This document shows positions 41,762 through 51,744 of a stretch of DNA of 64,000 nt, piece after piece. The stretch spans positions 372,001 through 436,000 of the forward strand of contig NZ_JACIDX010000001.1 in NCBI RefSeq assembly GCF_014196525.1. The letters are read 5' to 3'. The stretch is from Novosphingobium sediminicola (lineage in GTDB: Bacteria > Pseudomonadota > Alphaproteobacteria > Sphingomonadales > Sphingomonadaceae). The position numbers were made by a program, and so were the translations under genes. The first letter of the stretch is position 1, and every line of letters begins with the position of its first letter. Under the pieces are notes generated by a model. It worked only from the letters and a program-made list of their open reading frames with translations. It ran no database searches and had not been told where the DNA came from.

Positions 41762-44374
41762 TCAGGCCTTGGCCGCAGCTTTCTTCGGGGCTGCCTTCTT
41801 GGCCGGAGCCTTCTTGGCGGCAAGCTTCTTGGCGGCAGGCGCTTCGCCATCATCTTTCTTGGCCGCTGCCTTCTTGGGCGCGGTTTTTTTCGCGGGGGCC
41901 TTCTTCTTGCCCTTGGTGCTCGGCCCCTTGGCCGCCTTTTCGTCGATCAGCGCGATCGCCTGTTCCAGCGTCAGCTTGTCCTGCTCAACCGCCTTGGGCA
42001 GCGTGGCATTGGTCGTGCCATCGGTCACATAGGCGCCGTATCGTCCCGCCAGCAGCTTGATCTCGCCCCCGGTGGTGGGGTGGGCGCCAAACACCTTGAG
42101 CGGCTCGGCAGGGGCATTGCGGCTGCGCCCGCCGCCCGCCGCCGCCTCGGCCAGCTTGGTCACGGCCAGATTCATGCCCGTTTCGAACACTTCGGCAGTG
42201 GCCCGCAACCGCGCATATTTGCCATTATGCGCCAGATAAGGGCCATAGCGGCCAATGCTCGCGGTGATCGGCTCGCCGCTTTCGGGATGCGGCCCGATGG
42301 TGCGCGGCAAGGACAACAGCTTGACCGCCCAGTCCAGCGTCATCTCGCCAATATCCTTGGGGATCGACGCCATCTTGCGCGTGTCGCCCTCGCCCATCTG
42401 GATATAGGGGCCAAAGCGGCCCGCTTTGCGCATGATCGGCTCGCCAGTTTCCGGGTGCTTGCCCAGTTCGCCTTCCTCGCCCGCATCGGCGCTGCCGCCC
42501 GGCTGCGCGAATTTGCGGGTGAATTTGCATTCCGGATAGTTCGAACAGGCGACAAACGCACCATACTTGCCGCCGCGCAGGGACAGACGCCCCGCCTCGC
42601 ATTGCGGACATTTGCGCGGGTCCGTCCCATCCTCACGCGGGGGGAACAGATAATCGGAGAGGAACTCATCGAGCGCCTCGGTCACTTCCGAGGGCTTCTT
42701 CTCCATCACCTCGTCGGACTTGGGCTTGAAATCCTTCCAGAACGCCTCAAGCACCGTGCGCCATTGCGCCCGCCCACCCGAAACGTCGTCCAGCTCATCC
42801 TCCATGCCCGCCGTAAATTCATAGGCGACATAGCGGTCAAAGAAACGTTCGAGGAAGGAGGTGAGGAGACGCCCGGTTTCCTCGGCAAAGAAGCGGTTTT
42901 TCTCGGTGCGCACATAGGCGCGGTCCTTCAACACCTGAAGCGTGGCCGCATAGGTCGAAGGACGCCCGATGCCCAATTCTTCCAGACGCTTGACCAGCGA
43001 CGCTTCGGAATAGCGCGGCGGCGGCTGGGTGAAATGCTGGGTGGCCTCCACGCCCTGCTTCAAGGGCATATCGCCCTTGTTCATCAGAGGCAGCAGGTTC
43101 GCATCATCATCATCGTCGGCCTTGTTATCACGGCTTTCGTCATAGACCGCCATAAAGCCGGGGAACTTGACCACCTGCCCCGTCGCGCGCAGCTCATGCT
43201 GGCCTGTGCCGTCGCGCATCGTCACGGTGGTGCGCTCCAGCGCCGCCGAAGCCATCTGGCTGGCCAGCGCGCGCTTCCAGATCAGGTCATAGAGGCGCGC
43301 CTCGTCGCCGCTGCCGTAATGGTCGCGGCCAAACTCGGTCGGGCGGATAGCCTCGTGGGCCTCCTGCGCATTCTTGGCCTTGGTTTCATAGTGGCGCGGC
43401 TTTTCCGGGCAGTAATGGCCCGAGAAACGCTCGGTAATCTCGCGGCGGGCGGCGGAAATGGCGCTGGGGTCCATCTGCACGCCGTCGGTACGCATATAGG
43501 TGATCGCACCCGCCTCATACAGCGTTTGCGCCACGCGCATCGTGTGGCTGGCCGAAAAGCCCAGCTTGCGCGCGGCTTCCTGCTGCAGCGTCGATGTGGT
43601 GAATGGCGGATAGGGATTGCGGCGGACCGGCTTGGTTTCCACCTCCCCCACGCGGAAGGCGCCCTGCTCCACCGCCGCCTTGGCGCGATTGGCAATGCCC
43701 GCCTCGCCAAGGCTCAGCTTCTCCAGCTTCTTGCCTTCAAACTTGACCAGACGCGCCGGGAATTGCGAGCCGTCGTGCATCATGCGCGCGATGACCTGCC
43801 AATATTCCTCGGGCTTGAAGACCTCGATCTCGCGCTCGCGCTGAACAATCAGGCGCAGCGCCACCGACTGCACGCGGCCCGCCGATTTGGCGCCGGGCAA
43901 TTTGCGCCACAGCACCGGCGAGAGCGTGAACCCGAACAGATAGTCCAGCGCGCGCCGCGCCAGATAGGCATCGATCAGATCCTGATCCAGCTCGCGCGGG
44001 TGCTTCATCGCCGTGGTGACGGCATCCTTGGTGATCGCGTTGAAGGTAACGCGCTCAACCTCCTTGGGCAACGCCCGCCGCTTGGCCAGCAGTTCGCGCA
44101 CATGCCACGAAATCGCCTCACCCTCGCGATCAGGGTCAGTCGCCAGGATCAGTCGGTCGGCCTGCTTGGCAAGGTCGGCAATCTCGCGCACGCGGGCCTG
44201 CTTGTCGCCATACAGTTCCCAGTCCATCGCGAAATCTTCATCGGGCCGCACCGATCCATCCTTGGGCGGCAAGTCGCGAACATGGCCATAGCTGGCCAGC
44301 ACCCGATAATCCTTGCCGAGATACTTCTCGATGGTTTTCGCCTTGGCCGGGGATTCGACAATAACAAGCTGCAT
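41762..44374 (-). CDS. topA: DNA topoisomerase I
   Basis: 870 residues. Toprim domain at the start (QLVIVESPAKAKTIEKYLGK and later ATDPDREGEAISWH), then the catalytic core with the active Tyr in GAITYMRTDGVQMDP near residue 298 and the KSAGRVQSVALRLI helix near 165. One four-Cys zinc finger (CPQCEAG and CSNYPECKF near 595-620) and several topoisomerase C-terminal repeats (HPETGEPIMRKAGRFGPYIQ, HPESGEPITASIGRYGPYL, HPTTGGEIKLLAGRYGAYV) follow. The last 70 residues are a Lys/Ala/Pro-rich tail that likely binds DNA. It relaxes negative supercoils. It is long for the family mainly because of this tail. Confidence 0.97.
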   Translation of the reverse strand: MQLVIVESPAKAKTIEKYLGKDYRVLASYGHVRDLPPKDGSVRPDEDFAMDWELYGDKQARVREIADLAKQADRLILATDPDREGEAISWHVRELLAKRRALPKEVERVTFNAITKDAVTTAMKHPRELDQDLIDAYLARRALDYLFGFTLSPVLWRKLPGAKSAGRVQSVALRLIVQREREIEVFKPEEYWQVIARMMHDGSQFPARLVKFEGKKLEKLSLGEAGIANRAKAAVEQGAFRVGEVETKPVRRNPYPPFTTSTLQQEAARKLGFSASHTMRVAQTLYEAGAITYMRTDGVQMDPSAISAARREITERFSGHYCPEKPRHYETKAKNAQEAHEAIRPTEFGRDHYGSGDEARLYDLIWKRALASQMASAALERTTVTMRDGTGQHELRATGQVVKFPGFMAVYDESRDNKADDDDDANLLPLMNKGDMPLKQGVEATQHFTQPPPRYSEASLVKRLEELGIGRPSTYAATLQVLKDRAYVRTEKNRFFAEETGRLLTSFLERFFDRYVAYEFTAGMEDELDDVSGGRAQWRTVLEAFWKDFKPKSDEVMEKKPSEVTEALDEFLSDYLFPPREDGTDPRKCPQCEAGRLSLRGGKYGAFVACSNYPECKFTRKFAQPGGSADAGEEGELGKHPETGEPIMRKAGRFGPYIQMGEGDTRKMASIPKDIGEMTLDWAVKLLSLPRTIGPHPESGEPITASIGRYGPYLAHNGKYARLRATAEVFETGMNLAVTKLAEAAAGGGRSRNAPAEPLKVFGAHPTTGGEIKLLAGRYGAYVTDGTTNATLPKAVEQDKLTLEQAIALIDEKAAKGPSTKGKKKAPAKKTAPKKAAAKKDDGEAPAAKKLAAKKAPAKKAAPKKAAAKA

Positions 44375-44682
44375 GGTTTCTCTTGTACTATCTAAGAGGG
44401 ACGCTCTGGCCGCGATGGCCGCAGGGCCGACAATGCGGCCATGCCCCCAATTGAAAGGCTTGTGAAGCCCGATTGCCCCTTAGAGCGCCGGGCCTCACGT
44501 ATACGCGCGATGGTGGCGGGGCGGGCGTGCCTTCGTCAAGAGGGCGTGTGGCGGGTCCATTCTCATGGCATTTTGACAGCCATAAGACAGCGGCAGGTTC
44601 GTTTCGGAACTATCGCAACTTTACCCGCGGGCGCTCCGGGCCGAAAATCCCACGCAGATTTACGGAGCGCGCCATGGACAAA
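44375..44682. other. 308-base gap between dprA and topA
   Basis: No credible gene. An open frame at 44473-45414 on the plus strand enters dprA antisense and is rejected. The region should hold the topA promoter. A GCGCTCCG/CGGAGCGC inverted repeat with a loop of about 26 bases (roughly 44629-44672) lies just after the dprA stop and could be a weak hairpin, but it has no T-tract. Confidence 0.5.
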
Positions 44683-45909
44683 TCACACAATGCGGCTGAC
44701 CCGCCCCCCGGCATGACGCTGGATCACCCCGCCCAGCTCCAGCTCGATCAGCGCCATCTGCACACCCCCGGCGCTCAGGCCCGACTGGCGCACGATCTCG
44801 TCCACCCCCACCGGCGCCGGGCCAAGCAGCGCGGCGATCCGGTCATTGGCATCGGCGCCACCCTCCTCGGCCTCATCCCCGGCCTCATCCGCCTCTGGCA
44901 GGCGATCACCGCCAAAGCCATCGAGCGGGGCGTGATCCTCTTCATGGAAATGCGAACGCGACAGGCCGTCGAAACTGGCGATCAGCTCGATAATATCCTC
45001 GGCCCGCTGGATCAGGATGGCCCCCTCGCGGATCATTTCGTTGCAGCCATGGCTGCGCGGGTCGAGCGGAGAGCCGGGCACCGCCATCACCTCGCGCCCG
45101 TAATCGCCCGCCAGCCGCGCGGTTATCAGCGAGCCGGACTTGAACGCGGCCTCGACCACCACTGTGCCCGCCGCAATCCCGGCGATGATGCGATTGCGCG
45201 CCGGGAAATGACGCTGTGTCGGCTCGACGCCCGGGGGCGCCTCGGTCAACAGCAGGCCCTCCTCGGCGATGCGCGATTGCAGCGCGGCATGTTCGGGTGG
45301 GTACGCGACGTCGATGCCGCCGCCGATGACGGCAATCGTGCAGCCGCTGGTATAGGTCTCTCCGCGGCCGGCCAACGCGCCCTGATGCGCAGCAGCGTCA
45401 ATCCCCCGCGCTAGGCCCGAAACCACCGGATAGCCTGCTTCGGCCAGCGCGCCTGCCATTTCACGGGCCAGACGCATTGCACCCGCGCTGGCATTGCGCG
45501 CGCCCACCATGGCCACGGGCGCGGCCCGCGACAGATCAGCCCGCCCCCGCGCGATCAATAAAGGCGGAGCCGAATCGAGCTGGCGCAGCAAGGGAGGATA
45601 ATCGGGCGAATCGTGAAAGATATAGCGCGCACCGGCGGCGCGGACGGCCTTGATCTCGGCCTCGACCACGCCAATGTCGATGGCGCGATAGGGTTTACGG
45701 CCCTTGGCGCTGCTGCGTCCATCCCCTCTGGCGGCCAGATCGGGCAAAGCGTCAAGCGCGCGGCGCGCATCGCCAAAACGGCGCAGCAATTGCCCGAAGG
45801 TGACCGGACCGATGTTGGGCGAACGGATCAGGCGGATGCGCGCCAGCCCTTCCTCGCGCGTCAGAGTGAAACCTGCGCCCGACTGCGCCTCGTCGCCCGG
45901 CTCGCTCAT
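44683..45909 (-). CDS. dprA: DNA-processing protein DprA
   Basis: 408 residues. DprA loads RecA onto incoming single-stranded DNA in natural transformation. N-terminal SAM-like region (ARIRLIRSPNIGPVTFGQLL), then the Rossmann fold: VAMVGARNASAGAMRLAREM near residue 132, VVSGLARGIDAAAHQGAL near 157, IAVIGGGIDVAYPPEH near 190, and RNRIIAGIAAGTVVVEAA near 232 with GSLITARLAGDYGREVMAVP after it. A C-terminal winged-helix domain (GVDEIVRQSGLSAGGVQMAL near 365) is the DML1-like domain of Proteobacteria. Starts in a 4-base overlap with plsY, an order seen in many alphaproteobacteria. Confidence 0.95.
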   Translation of the reverse strand: MSEPGDEAQSGAGFTLTREEGLARIRLIRSPNIGPVTFGQLLRRFGDARRALDALPDLAARGDGRSSAKGRKPYRAIDIGVVEAEIKAVRAAGARYIFHDSPDYPPLLRQLDSAPPLLIARGRADLSRAAPVAMVGARNASAGAMRLAREMAGALAEAGYPVVSGLARGIDAAAHQGALAGRGETYTSGCTIAVIGGGIDVAYPPEHAALQSRIAEEGLLLTEAPPGVEPTQRHFPARNRIIAGIAAGTVVVEAAFKSGSLITARLAGDYGREVMAVPGSPLDPRSHGCNEMIREGAILIQRAEDIIELIASFDGLSRSHFHEEDHAPLDGFGGDRLPEADEAGDEAEEGGADANDRIAALLGPAPVGVDEIVRQSGLSAGGVQMALIELELGGVIQRHAGGRVSRIV

Positions 45910-46523
45910 CCCTTTTTTGCGCCCACTTTCGGCTCGGTCCCGGCGCGCAGGCGGGCGATATTTTCACGATGCTGATACAGCACCAGCGCCGCCAGCGCGG
46001 CCAGTACCGGCACCATCGCCACATGCCCCAGCGCCAACGCGCCAATCGGCGCGGCCAACGCGGCGCTCATGCCGCCCACGCTGGAAATGCGCGAGAGCTT
46101 GAACATGCCCACCCATGCCAGCAGGCACAGCAGCCCGACCGGCCATGCCAGCCCCAGCGCCACGCCCAGCATGGTGGCCACGCCCTTGCCGCCTTTGAAT
46201 TTCAACCACACCGGGAAGCAATGGCCCACCATCGCCCCGGCCCCGCCCGCCAGCGCCAGCCATGTCGCCCCGGCGGCCCCATCGGCAAATTGCCCGGCAG
46301 GCAGCATGCCCGCGATCAGCACCGCCGCCGCGCCCTTGCCGCCGTCGAGCAGCAGCGTGGCCGCCGCCAGACCTTTGCGCCCGGTGCGCAGCACATTGGT
46401 CGCCCCGATATTGCCCGATCCGATCGAGCGCAGATCGCCCGCGCCAAAGGCCCGCGTCAACAGCAGACCAAAAGGCACCGAACCCAGCGCGTAACCCAGC
46501 ACCGAGGCCACCATCAAAGACAT
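45906..46523 (-). CDS. plsY: glycerol-3-phosphate acyltransferase PlsY
   Basis: 205 residues from the ATG at 46523, with AAGGGTG eight bases upstream; a GTG three codons further up is an alternative. Five membrane helices by eye. Three conserved motifs: GSGNIGATNVLRTG near residue 35, KFKGGKGVATMLG near 105 (motif 2, with the Gly residues that bind the phosphate), and the motif 3 region near the last helix (LYQHRENIARLRAGTEPKVG). It moves acyl groups from acyl-phosphate to glycerol-3-phosphate in the first step of phospholipid synthesis. Stop overlaps dprA start. Confidence 0.95.
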   Translation of the reverse strand: MSLMVASVLGYALGSVPFGLLLTRAFGAGDLRSIGSGNIGATNVLRTGRKGLAAATLLLDGGKGAAAVLIAGMLPAGQFADGAAGATWLALAGGAGAMVGHCFPVWLKFKGGKGVATMLGVALGLAWPVGLLCLLAWVGMFKLSRISSVGGMSAALAAPIGALALGHVAMVPVLAALAALVLYQHRENIARLRAGTEPKVGAKKG

Positions 46524-46655
46524 TGCATTCACCCTTGTTGGCGCCCGATGTTTTAACCAAAGGGCGCGTTCACCCCTCCTTTAGTCGCAGCGGAGGCTTT
46601 GTCGAACCCCCTTCTCTTTCCTTTTTGCCGCAATCCCTCCTAAAGAGGGACTGAC

Positions 46656-47471
46656 ATGGCCCCGACTCCCGACGAACTGATCGCCCCTTCCGCCCCCATC
46701 CTGCTGTTCGATTCCGGCGTCGGCGGGTTGACCGTGCTCGACGCGCTGCGCCGCCATTTGCCGCAAGCCCCGGTGATCTATGTCGCGGACAATGCGGGCC
46801 TGCCCTATGGCACCAAGAGCGAGGCGCAGATCGCGGCGCGCGTGTCGGGCCTGCTGGGGCGGATGACCGAGCGTTTGCGCCCGCGCCTTGTCTGCATCGC
46901 CTGCAACACGGCCAGCACGATTGCCCTGTCGAGCGTGCGCGAGGTGCTGGAGGTGCCGATTGTCGGTACCGTGCCCGCGATCAAGCCTGCCGCCGCGATG
47001 ACGCAGACCGGCGTGATCGGCCTGCTGGGTACGCAGGCGACGATCCGGCAGGCCTATGTGGATCGACTGGAGCATGAATTTGCCGCCGGTAAACGGCTGT
47101 TGCGCCATGGTGCGCCCGAACTGGTTGAGGCGGCGGAGGCGAAATTGCGGGGCCTGCCGGTCGATTCCCGGTTGATTGCGCGGGCGGTTGCGGGGCTGCG
47201 CGATCAACAGGGCGGGGATCGCATCGATACGGTGGTGCTGGCCTGCACCCATTTCCCGCTCTTGGTGCAGGAGTTGGGCGAGGCATTTGGTCCGGGCGTG
47301 CGCTTTATCGACGGGGCCGACGGCATCGCACGCCGCATCGCCTTTTTGACCCAAGGTCAGGAGTTTAGCCGCAATACCGAGGACCTCGCCCTGTTCACCA
47401 GCGGGGATGGCATCGCCGGTCTGGAGCCGGCGCTGCACCAGCGCGGGCTGATGCGGATCGCCGTGTTCTGA
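46656..47471 (+). CDS. murI: glutamate racemase
   Basis: 271 residues. It makes D-glutamate for peptidoglycan. N-terminal [16 protein letters not shown] near residue 14 with the catalytic-site Asp and Ser, GLPYGTKS near 48, first catalytic Cys in [12 protein letters not shown] near 81, and the second Cys in [15 protein letters not shown] near 190, all in place. The [20 protein letters not shown] segment near 110 is typical. Divergent from plsY with a 132-base gap. Confidence 0.96.
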   Translation: MAPTPDELIAPSAPILLFDSGVGGLTVLDALRRHLPQAPVIYVADNAGLPYGTKSEAQIAARVSGLLGRMTERLRPRLVCIACNTASTIALSSVREVLEVPIVGTVPAIKPAAAMTQTGVIGLLGTQATIRQAYVDRLEHEFAAGKRLLRHGAPELVEAAEAKLRGLPVDSRLIARAVAGLRDQQGGDRIDTVVLACTHFPLLVQELGEAFGPGVRFIDGADGIARRIAFLTQGQEFSRNTEDLALFTSGDGIAGLEPALHQRGLMRIAVF

Positions 47472-47631
47472 TCGCCTTAATGATCGGTCTGCGACAAAGA
47501 CGAATACTACTTTTGGACAGAATGCCCTATCTCACTGTTTGACTCTGGTCATTTTATGCATCCCCTCATATGTTCTAAGGGGGGAGAGCCGGAAAGCCGG
47601 ATCCATACGGTGCCGTTCAGGATTAGAGCCA

Positions 47632-48846
47632 GTGAACTACGACCAGATTTTCGACGCAGCTATCGACCGCCTGCATTCCGAAGGGCGGTATCGCGTGTTT
47701 ATCGACATCCTGCGCAACAAGGGCGCCTATCCCAACGCGCGCTGTTTTGCCGGACATAACGGCCCCAAGCCGATCACGGTGTGGTGCAGCAACGACTATC
47801 TGGCGATGGGGCAACACCCCAAGGTGATCGCCGCGATGGAAGAAGCGCTGCATGACGTGGGCGCGGGTTCGGGCGGCACGCGCAACATCGGCGGCAACAC
47901 CCATTACCATATCCAGTTGGAAGAAGAGCTGGCCGACCTGCACGGCAAGCAGGGCGCGCTGCTCTTCACCTCGGGCTATGTGTCGAATGATGCCACGCTC
48001 TCCACGCTGGCCAAGATCCTGCCCGGATGCGTGATCTTTTCCGACGAATTGAACCATGCCAGCATGATTGCCGGCATCCGCAATTCGGGCGCGGAAAAGA
48101 AGGTGTTCCGTCACAATGATGTCGAGCATCTGGAAGAACTGCTGAAGGAAACCGATCCCAACGTGCCCAAGCTGGTGGCGTTTGAATCGGTCTATTCGAT
48201 GGATGGCGATATCGCCCCGATCCACGAAATCTGCGATCTGGCGGAAAAGTACAACGCGCTGACCTATATCGACGAGGTCCATGCCGTGGGCATGTATGGC
48301 CAGCGCGGCGGCGGCATCACCGACCGCGACAATGCCGCCCACCGCATCGACATTATCGAAGGCACGCTGGGCAAGGCATTCGGCGTGATGGGCGGCTATA
48401 TCGCGGCGGACAAGCGCATCGTCGATGTGATCCGCTCCTATGCGCCGGGCTTCATCTTCACCACCTCGCTCTCGCCGGTGCTGGTGGCGGGCGTGCTGGC
48501 CTCGGTTCGTCATCTGAAGGCGTCGAGCGTTGAGCGCGATGGCCAGCAGGCGGCGGCGGCGGGCCTCAAGGCCATGATGCGCGAGGCCGGGCTGCCGGTG
48601 ATGAATTCGACCACCCATATCGTGCCGCTGATGGTGGGCGATCCGGTCAAGGCCAAGAAGATCAGTGACATCCTGCTGGCCGAATATGGCGTCTATGTGC
48701 AGCCCATCAACTTTCCCACCGTGCCGCGCGGGACCGAGCGTCTGCGCTTTACGCCGGGACCGCAGCATACCGAGGCGATGATGCGCGATCTGACCTCGGC
48801 GTTGGTGGAAATCTGGGATCGGCTGGAGTTGAAGCTGGCTGCTTAA
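47632..48846 (+). CDS. hemA: 5-aminolevulinate synthase
   Basis: 404 residues from a GTG at 47632 ([20 protein letters not shown]), the common ALAS N terminus; the open frame starts 31 codons earlier with a sequence of no family likeness. It condenses glycine and succinyl-CoA to 5-aminolevulinate, the C4 route for heme that marks alphaproteobacteria. PLP Lys in [15 protein letters not shown] near residue 247; other motifs are [18 protein letters not shown] near 82, [14 protein letters not shown] near 137 and [12 protein letters not shown] near 215. The gene is followed by repeat copy C. Upstream, 160 bases hold a likely promoter but no recognised site. Confidence 0.96.
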   Translation: MNYDQIFDAAIDRLHSEGRYRVFIDILRNKGAYPNARCFAGHNGPKPITVWCSNDYLAMGQHPKVIAAMEEALHDVGAGSGGTRNIGGNTHYHIQLEEELADLHGKQGALLFTSGYVSNDATLSTLAKILPGCVIFSDELNHASMIAGIRNSGAEKKVFRHNDVEHLEELLKETDPNVPKLVAFESVYSMDGDIAPIHEICDLAEKYNALTYIDEVHAVGMYGQRGGGITDRDNAAHRIDIIEGTLGKAFGVMGGYIAADKRIVDVIRSYAPGFIFTTSLSPVLVAGVLASVRHLKASSVERDGQQAAAAGLKAMMREAGLPVMNSTTHIVPLMVGDPVKAKKISDILLAEYGVYVQPINFPTVPRGTERLRFTPGPQHTEAMMRDLTSALVEIWDRLELKLAA

Positions 48847-48857
48847 AGCGAGTTTAT

Positions 48858-49078
48858 GCCTCCGGCGGGCAAAGGGACTTGTCCCTTTGCAATCCCGTTA
48901 AGGGGGTGGTGCCGGATTGGCGGAGTTCATTGAATAAAATTTGAAAGCCTGCGGCGCGGAGAGCTTGGACTCAAAAGCGCCGCAGGCTTTAATTATGGAA
49001 CTTCGCGTCCGACACACTTTGGCCGAACCCATAGCACAACGCAGACAGTAACGGGAGCGCGAGGGTCTAGACCCTCGC
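48858..49078. repeat. intergenic paired-hairpin repeat, copy C
   Basis: 221 bp between the convergent hemA and pstB genes. The left end (48858-48897) is nearly the same as that of copy A, GCCTCCGGCGGGCAAAGGG, ACTTG, TCCCTTTGCAATCCCG. The centre has the same perfect 14-bp pair AAAGCCTGCGGCGC/GCGCCGCAGGCTTT at 48944-48990. The right end carries the shared GGCCGAACCCATAGC and GCAGACAGTAACGGG followed by a perfect 20-base palindrome GCGAGGGTCTAGACCCTCGC (49059-49078), the hairpin type of copy B. So it mixes end types from the other two copies. Confidence 0.82.
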
Positions 49079-49091
49079 ATCATCCCTTTTC

Positions 49092-49949
49092 TTACCCATA
49101 CCTACCCGTCACATAATCCCGCATCGCCGCCGTCGCTGGCCGCACAAAGGCCTCACCCGAGGGCCGGAATTCCACCATTTTGCCCATCAGCATAAAGCCG
49201 GTGTAGTCCGAAATCCGCGCCGCCTGCTGCAGGTTGTGGGTGACGATGACGATGGTGAAGCTCTGCTTGAGTTCGATCAGCGCCGTTTCCAGCTTCGCCG
49301 TGGACAAAGGGTCGAGCGCTGAGGCAGGCTCGTCGAGCAACAGCACTTCCGGCTCCACCGCGATCCCGCGCGCCACGCAAAGGCGCTGCTGCTGCCCGCC
49401 CGACAGGCTCAGGCCTGACTTGTCCAGCTTGTCCTTGACCTCGTCCCACAGCGCCGCGCGGGTCAGCGAGGTTTCGACGATCTCATCCATCTGCGCGCGC
49501 GAGACATTGCGGTGCAGGCGCACGCCGAACGCGATGTTTTCATAGATCGACATCGGGAACGGCGTGGGCCGCTGAAACACCATGCCGATACGGGCCCGCA
49601 ACCGGGCATTGTCGCCGTTGATCGCGAGGCCTGCGGCGGGCGGCGCATCCTCGACCGCTTCACGCGGGTTCAGCAGGTTTTCGCCATTGAACAGGATCTG
49701 CCCCTCGGCATGTTGGCCCGGATAAAGGTCATAGATTTTGTTCAGCGTGCGCAGCAGCGTCGATTTGCCGCAGCCCGAAGGCCCGATCAGCGCGGTGATC
49801 TTGCCCCGCGCCACCGGCAGATCAACGCCGAACAGCGCCTGATGCTTGCCATAGAAGAAGTTGAGCCCGCGCACATCCAGCACCCGCTGCTCCATCGGCG
49901 GGGGCAGGATCACGCTGCCGACATCGGCCTGTTTGGCGTCAAAATTCAC
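49092..49949 (-). CDS. pstB: phosphate ABC transporter ATP-binding protein
   Basis: 285 residues from a GTG at 49949 overlapping the pstA stop (GTGA); the upstream part of the frame lies in pstA. Walker [19 protein letters not shown] near residue 52, the PstB-typical [20 protein letters not shown] near 122, the ABC signature [17 protein letters not shown] near 176, Walker [16 protein letters not shown] near 200 and the switch His in [14 protein letters not shown] near 231. Powers high-affinity phosphate import. Last gene of pstSCAB; no phoU or phoB follows, as repeat copy C and hemA come next. Confidence 0.96.
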   Translation of the reverse strand: MNFDAKQADVGSVILPPPMEQRVLDVRGLNFFYGKHQALFGVDLPVARGKITALIGPSGCGKSTLLRTLNKIYDLYPGQHAEGQILFNGENLLNPREAVEDAPPAAGLAINGDNARLRARIGMVFQRPTPFPMSIYENIAFGVRLHRNVSRAQMDEIVETSLTRAALWDEVKDKLDKSGLSLSGGQQQRLCVARGIAVEPEVLLLDEPASALDPLSTAKLETALIELKQSFTIVIVTHNLQQAARISDYTGFMLMGKMVEFRPSGEAFVRPATAAMRDYVTGRYG

Positions 49950-50806
49950 GACTGATGGCTCCCGCGCGCCAGAGCGCGTCCGATGATGTTGGCGGCAAGG
50001 ACGGTGATGGCAATCAACAGCGCCCCCACCCATGCCAGCGCGCGCCAGTCGTCAAAGGCCGACAGCGCGAATTGATAGATCGTGGTGGGCAAGGCGCCCA
50101 TCGGCTGGGTCAGGGCAAAGGACAGGTCGGGATTGCCCAGCGAAGTGAAGAGCAGCGGCGCCGTTTCGCCCGAAATACGCGCAAAGCCGAGCAGAGCGCC
50201 CGTCACCAGACCTGGCCGCGAAGCGCGCCAGATGATCGCGCGGATGACATAGCTCTTGCCCGCGCCCATCGCCATGCCCGCCTCGCGCAACTGGTTCGAT
50301 TGCAGGCGCAGGATGTCCTCGGTCGTGCGCGTCACCACGGGCGTGGCCACAAAGGCCAGCGCCACCGCGCCCGCCCCTGCCGAAAAGCCATGCAGCGGCC
50401 GCACCAACAGTTCATAAACGAACAGGCCGATCAGGATCGAGGGCGCCGACAGGAGCACGTCGTTCAAAAACCGCACCACCTCAGCCAGCTTGCTCCCCTC
50501 GCCATATTCGGCCAGCCACGTGCCCGCCAGAATGCCGATGACCACCGCCATCACCATGCCGATCGCGCACATTTCCAGCGAACCAAGGATGGCGTTGCGC
50601 AAGCCCCCCGGCATTTCGGGCGGCGGCTGGTCCATGGTGAAGATATGCAGAGAGATCCCGCCCAGCCCATTGGCCACCAGCGACCACAGGATGAGCAAGA
50701 GCGCGATCACCGCCACGGCGGTGGCCGCCATGGTCAGGCCGACAAAGCCGTAATTGACCAGCTTGCGCCGGGCATGGCGGTCGAAAAGATGCCGGTTGAA
50801 TGCCAT
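49946..50806 (-). CDS. pstA: phosphate ABC transporter permease PstA
   Basis: 286 residues from the ATG at 50806, which shares one base with the pstC stop (TGATG); a GTG one codon earlier is also open. Six membrane helices by eye. The permease EAA-loop region appears near [20 protein letters not shown] (about 190), followed by [22 protein letters not shown], matching PstA proteins. The N-terminal cytoplasmic stretch is short and basic ([11 protein letters not shown]). Forms the channel with PstC. Confidence 0.94.
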   Translation of the reverse strand: MAFNRHLFDRHARRKLVNYGFVGLTMAATAVAVIALLLILWSLVANGLGGISLHIFTMDQPPPEMPGGLRNAILGSLEMCAIGMVMAVVIGILAGTWLAEYGEGSKLAEVVRFLNDVLLSAPSILIGLFVYELLVRPLHGFSAGAGAVALAFVATPVVTRTTEDILRLQSNQLREAGMAMGAGKSYVIRAIIWRASRPGLVTGALLGFARISGETAPLLFTSLGNPDLSFALTQPMGALPTTIYQFALSAFDDWRALAWVGALLIAITVLAANIIGRALARGSHQS

Positions 50807-51744
50807 CACGCCTTCTCCCGCCCGATCAGCAGCCGCGCGCCCACCAGCGCGGCAAAGGTAATCACAAACAGCACCAGTCCCAGCGCCAGCAGCGCCGAGA
50901 CATGCAGATCGCTGCTCGCTTCGGCAAATTCATTGGCGATGGTGGAGGCAATCGTCGAACCGCTGGCAAACAGGCTGCGCGGAAATTCATGGCTGTTGCC
51001 GATGATAAACGTCACCGCCATCGTCTCGCCCAGAGCGCGCCCCAGCCCCAGCATCACCGCGCCGATCGCGCTGCGCCGGATATAGGGCAGCATGATCTTG
51101 CTCACCACCTCATAGGGGGTGCAGCCCATGCCATAGGCCGCCTCGCGCACATGGGTGGGCACGGACAGCAGCAATTCCCGCAGCACCGTGGCGATATAGG
51201 GCAGCACCATGATCGCCAGGATCATCGCGGCGGTGAAGATATTCGCGCCATTGGGGATGCCCTCGAACAGATGGCCCCAAAAACTGTCGGGATCGACCAC
51301 GTAGAACAGCGGCAATTGCACATGCAGCGCAAACCAAGGCGCCAGCACGAACAGGCCCCACATGCCGTAAACAATCGAGGGAATGCCCGCCAGCAGCTCA
51401 ACCGCCATGCTGACATATTTGGCCAGCACCGAGGGGCAGAATTCCACCAGAAACACCGCGATCCCCACCGCCAGCGGCAGCGCCATCACCATGGCCAGCC
51501 CGGCCGTCACCAGAGTGCCGACAATGGGTCCTGCCGCGCCATAATCCTCGGCCACAGGGTCCCATGCGGCGGAGATGAAGAATTTCGGCCCGAAATGCGC
51601 CAGCGCGGGCCAGCCCCCGATCACCAGCGCGATCAGAAGCCCGGCCAGCGTGGCCATCAGCACCATGGCGGCGGAAAAGCACAGCGCCTGAAAAAACGCA
51701 TCCTGCCGCGCCGCGCGCGAGGGGCCAGCGGTCTCCACGCTCAT
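50806..51744 (-). CDS. pstC: phosphate ABC transporter permease PstC
   Basis: 312 residues from the ATG at 51744 in a 4-base overlap with pstS. Six membrane helices; a long periplasmic loop lies between the first two. Family motifs: LAKYVSMAVELLAGIPSIVYG near residue 110 split by helix edges, THVREAAYGMGCTPYEVVSK near 205 (EAA loop) and GLGRALGETMAVTFIIGNS near 240. Works with PstA as the membrane channel for phosphate. Confidence 0.95.
   Translation of the reverse strand: MSVETAGPSRAARQDAFFQALCFSAAMVLMATLAGLLIALVIGGWPALAHFGPKFFISAAWDPVAEDYGAAGPIVGTLVTAGLAMVMALPLAVGIAVFLVEFCPSVLAKYVSMAVELLAGIPSIVYGMWGLFVLAPWFALHVQLPLFYVVDPDSFWGHLFEGIPNGANIFTAAMILAIMVLPYIATVLRELLLSVPTHVREAAYGMGCTPYEVVSKIMLPYIRRSAIGAVMLGLGRALGETMAVTFIIGNSHEFPRSLFASGSTIASTIANEFAEASSDLHVSALLALGLVLFVITFAALVGARLLIGREKA

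Noticed and set aside
42080..44395. 771-residue plus-strand open frame opposite topA
   Set aside because: GC3-driven antisense shadow: no ribosome site, low-complexity Arg/Ala/Gly/His composition, and topA is certain on the other strand.
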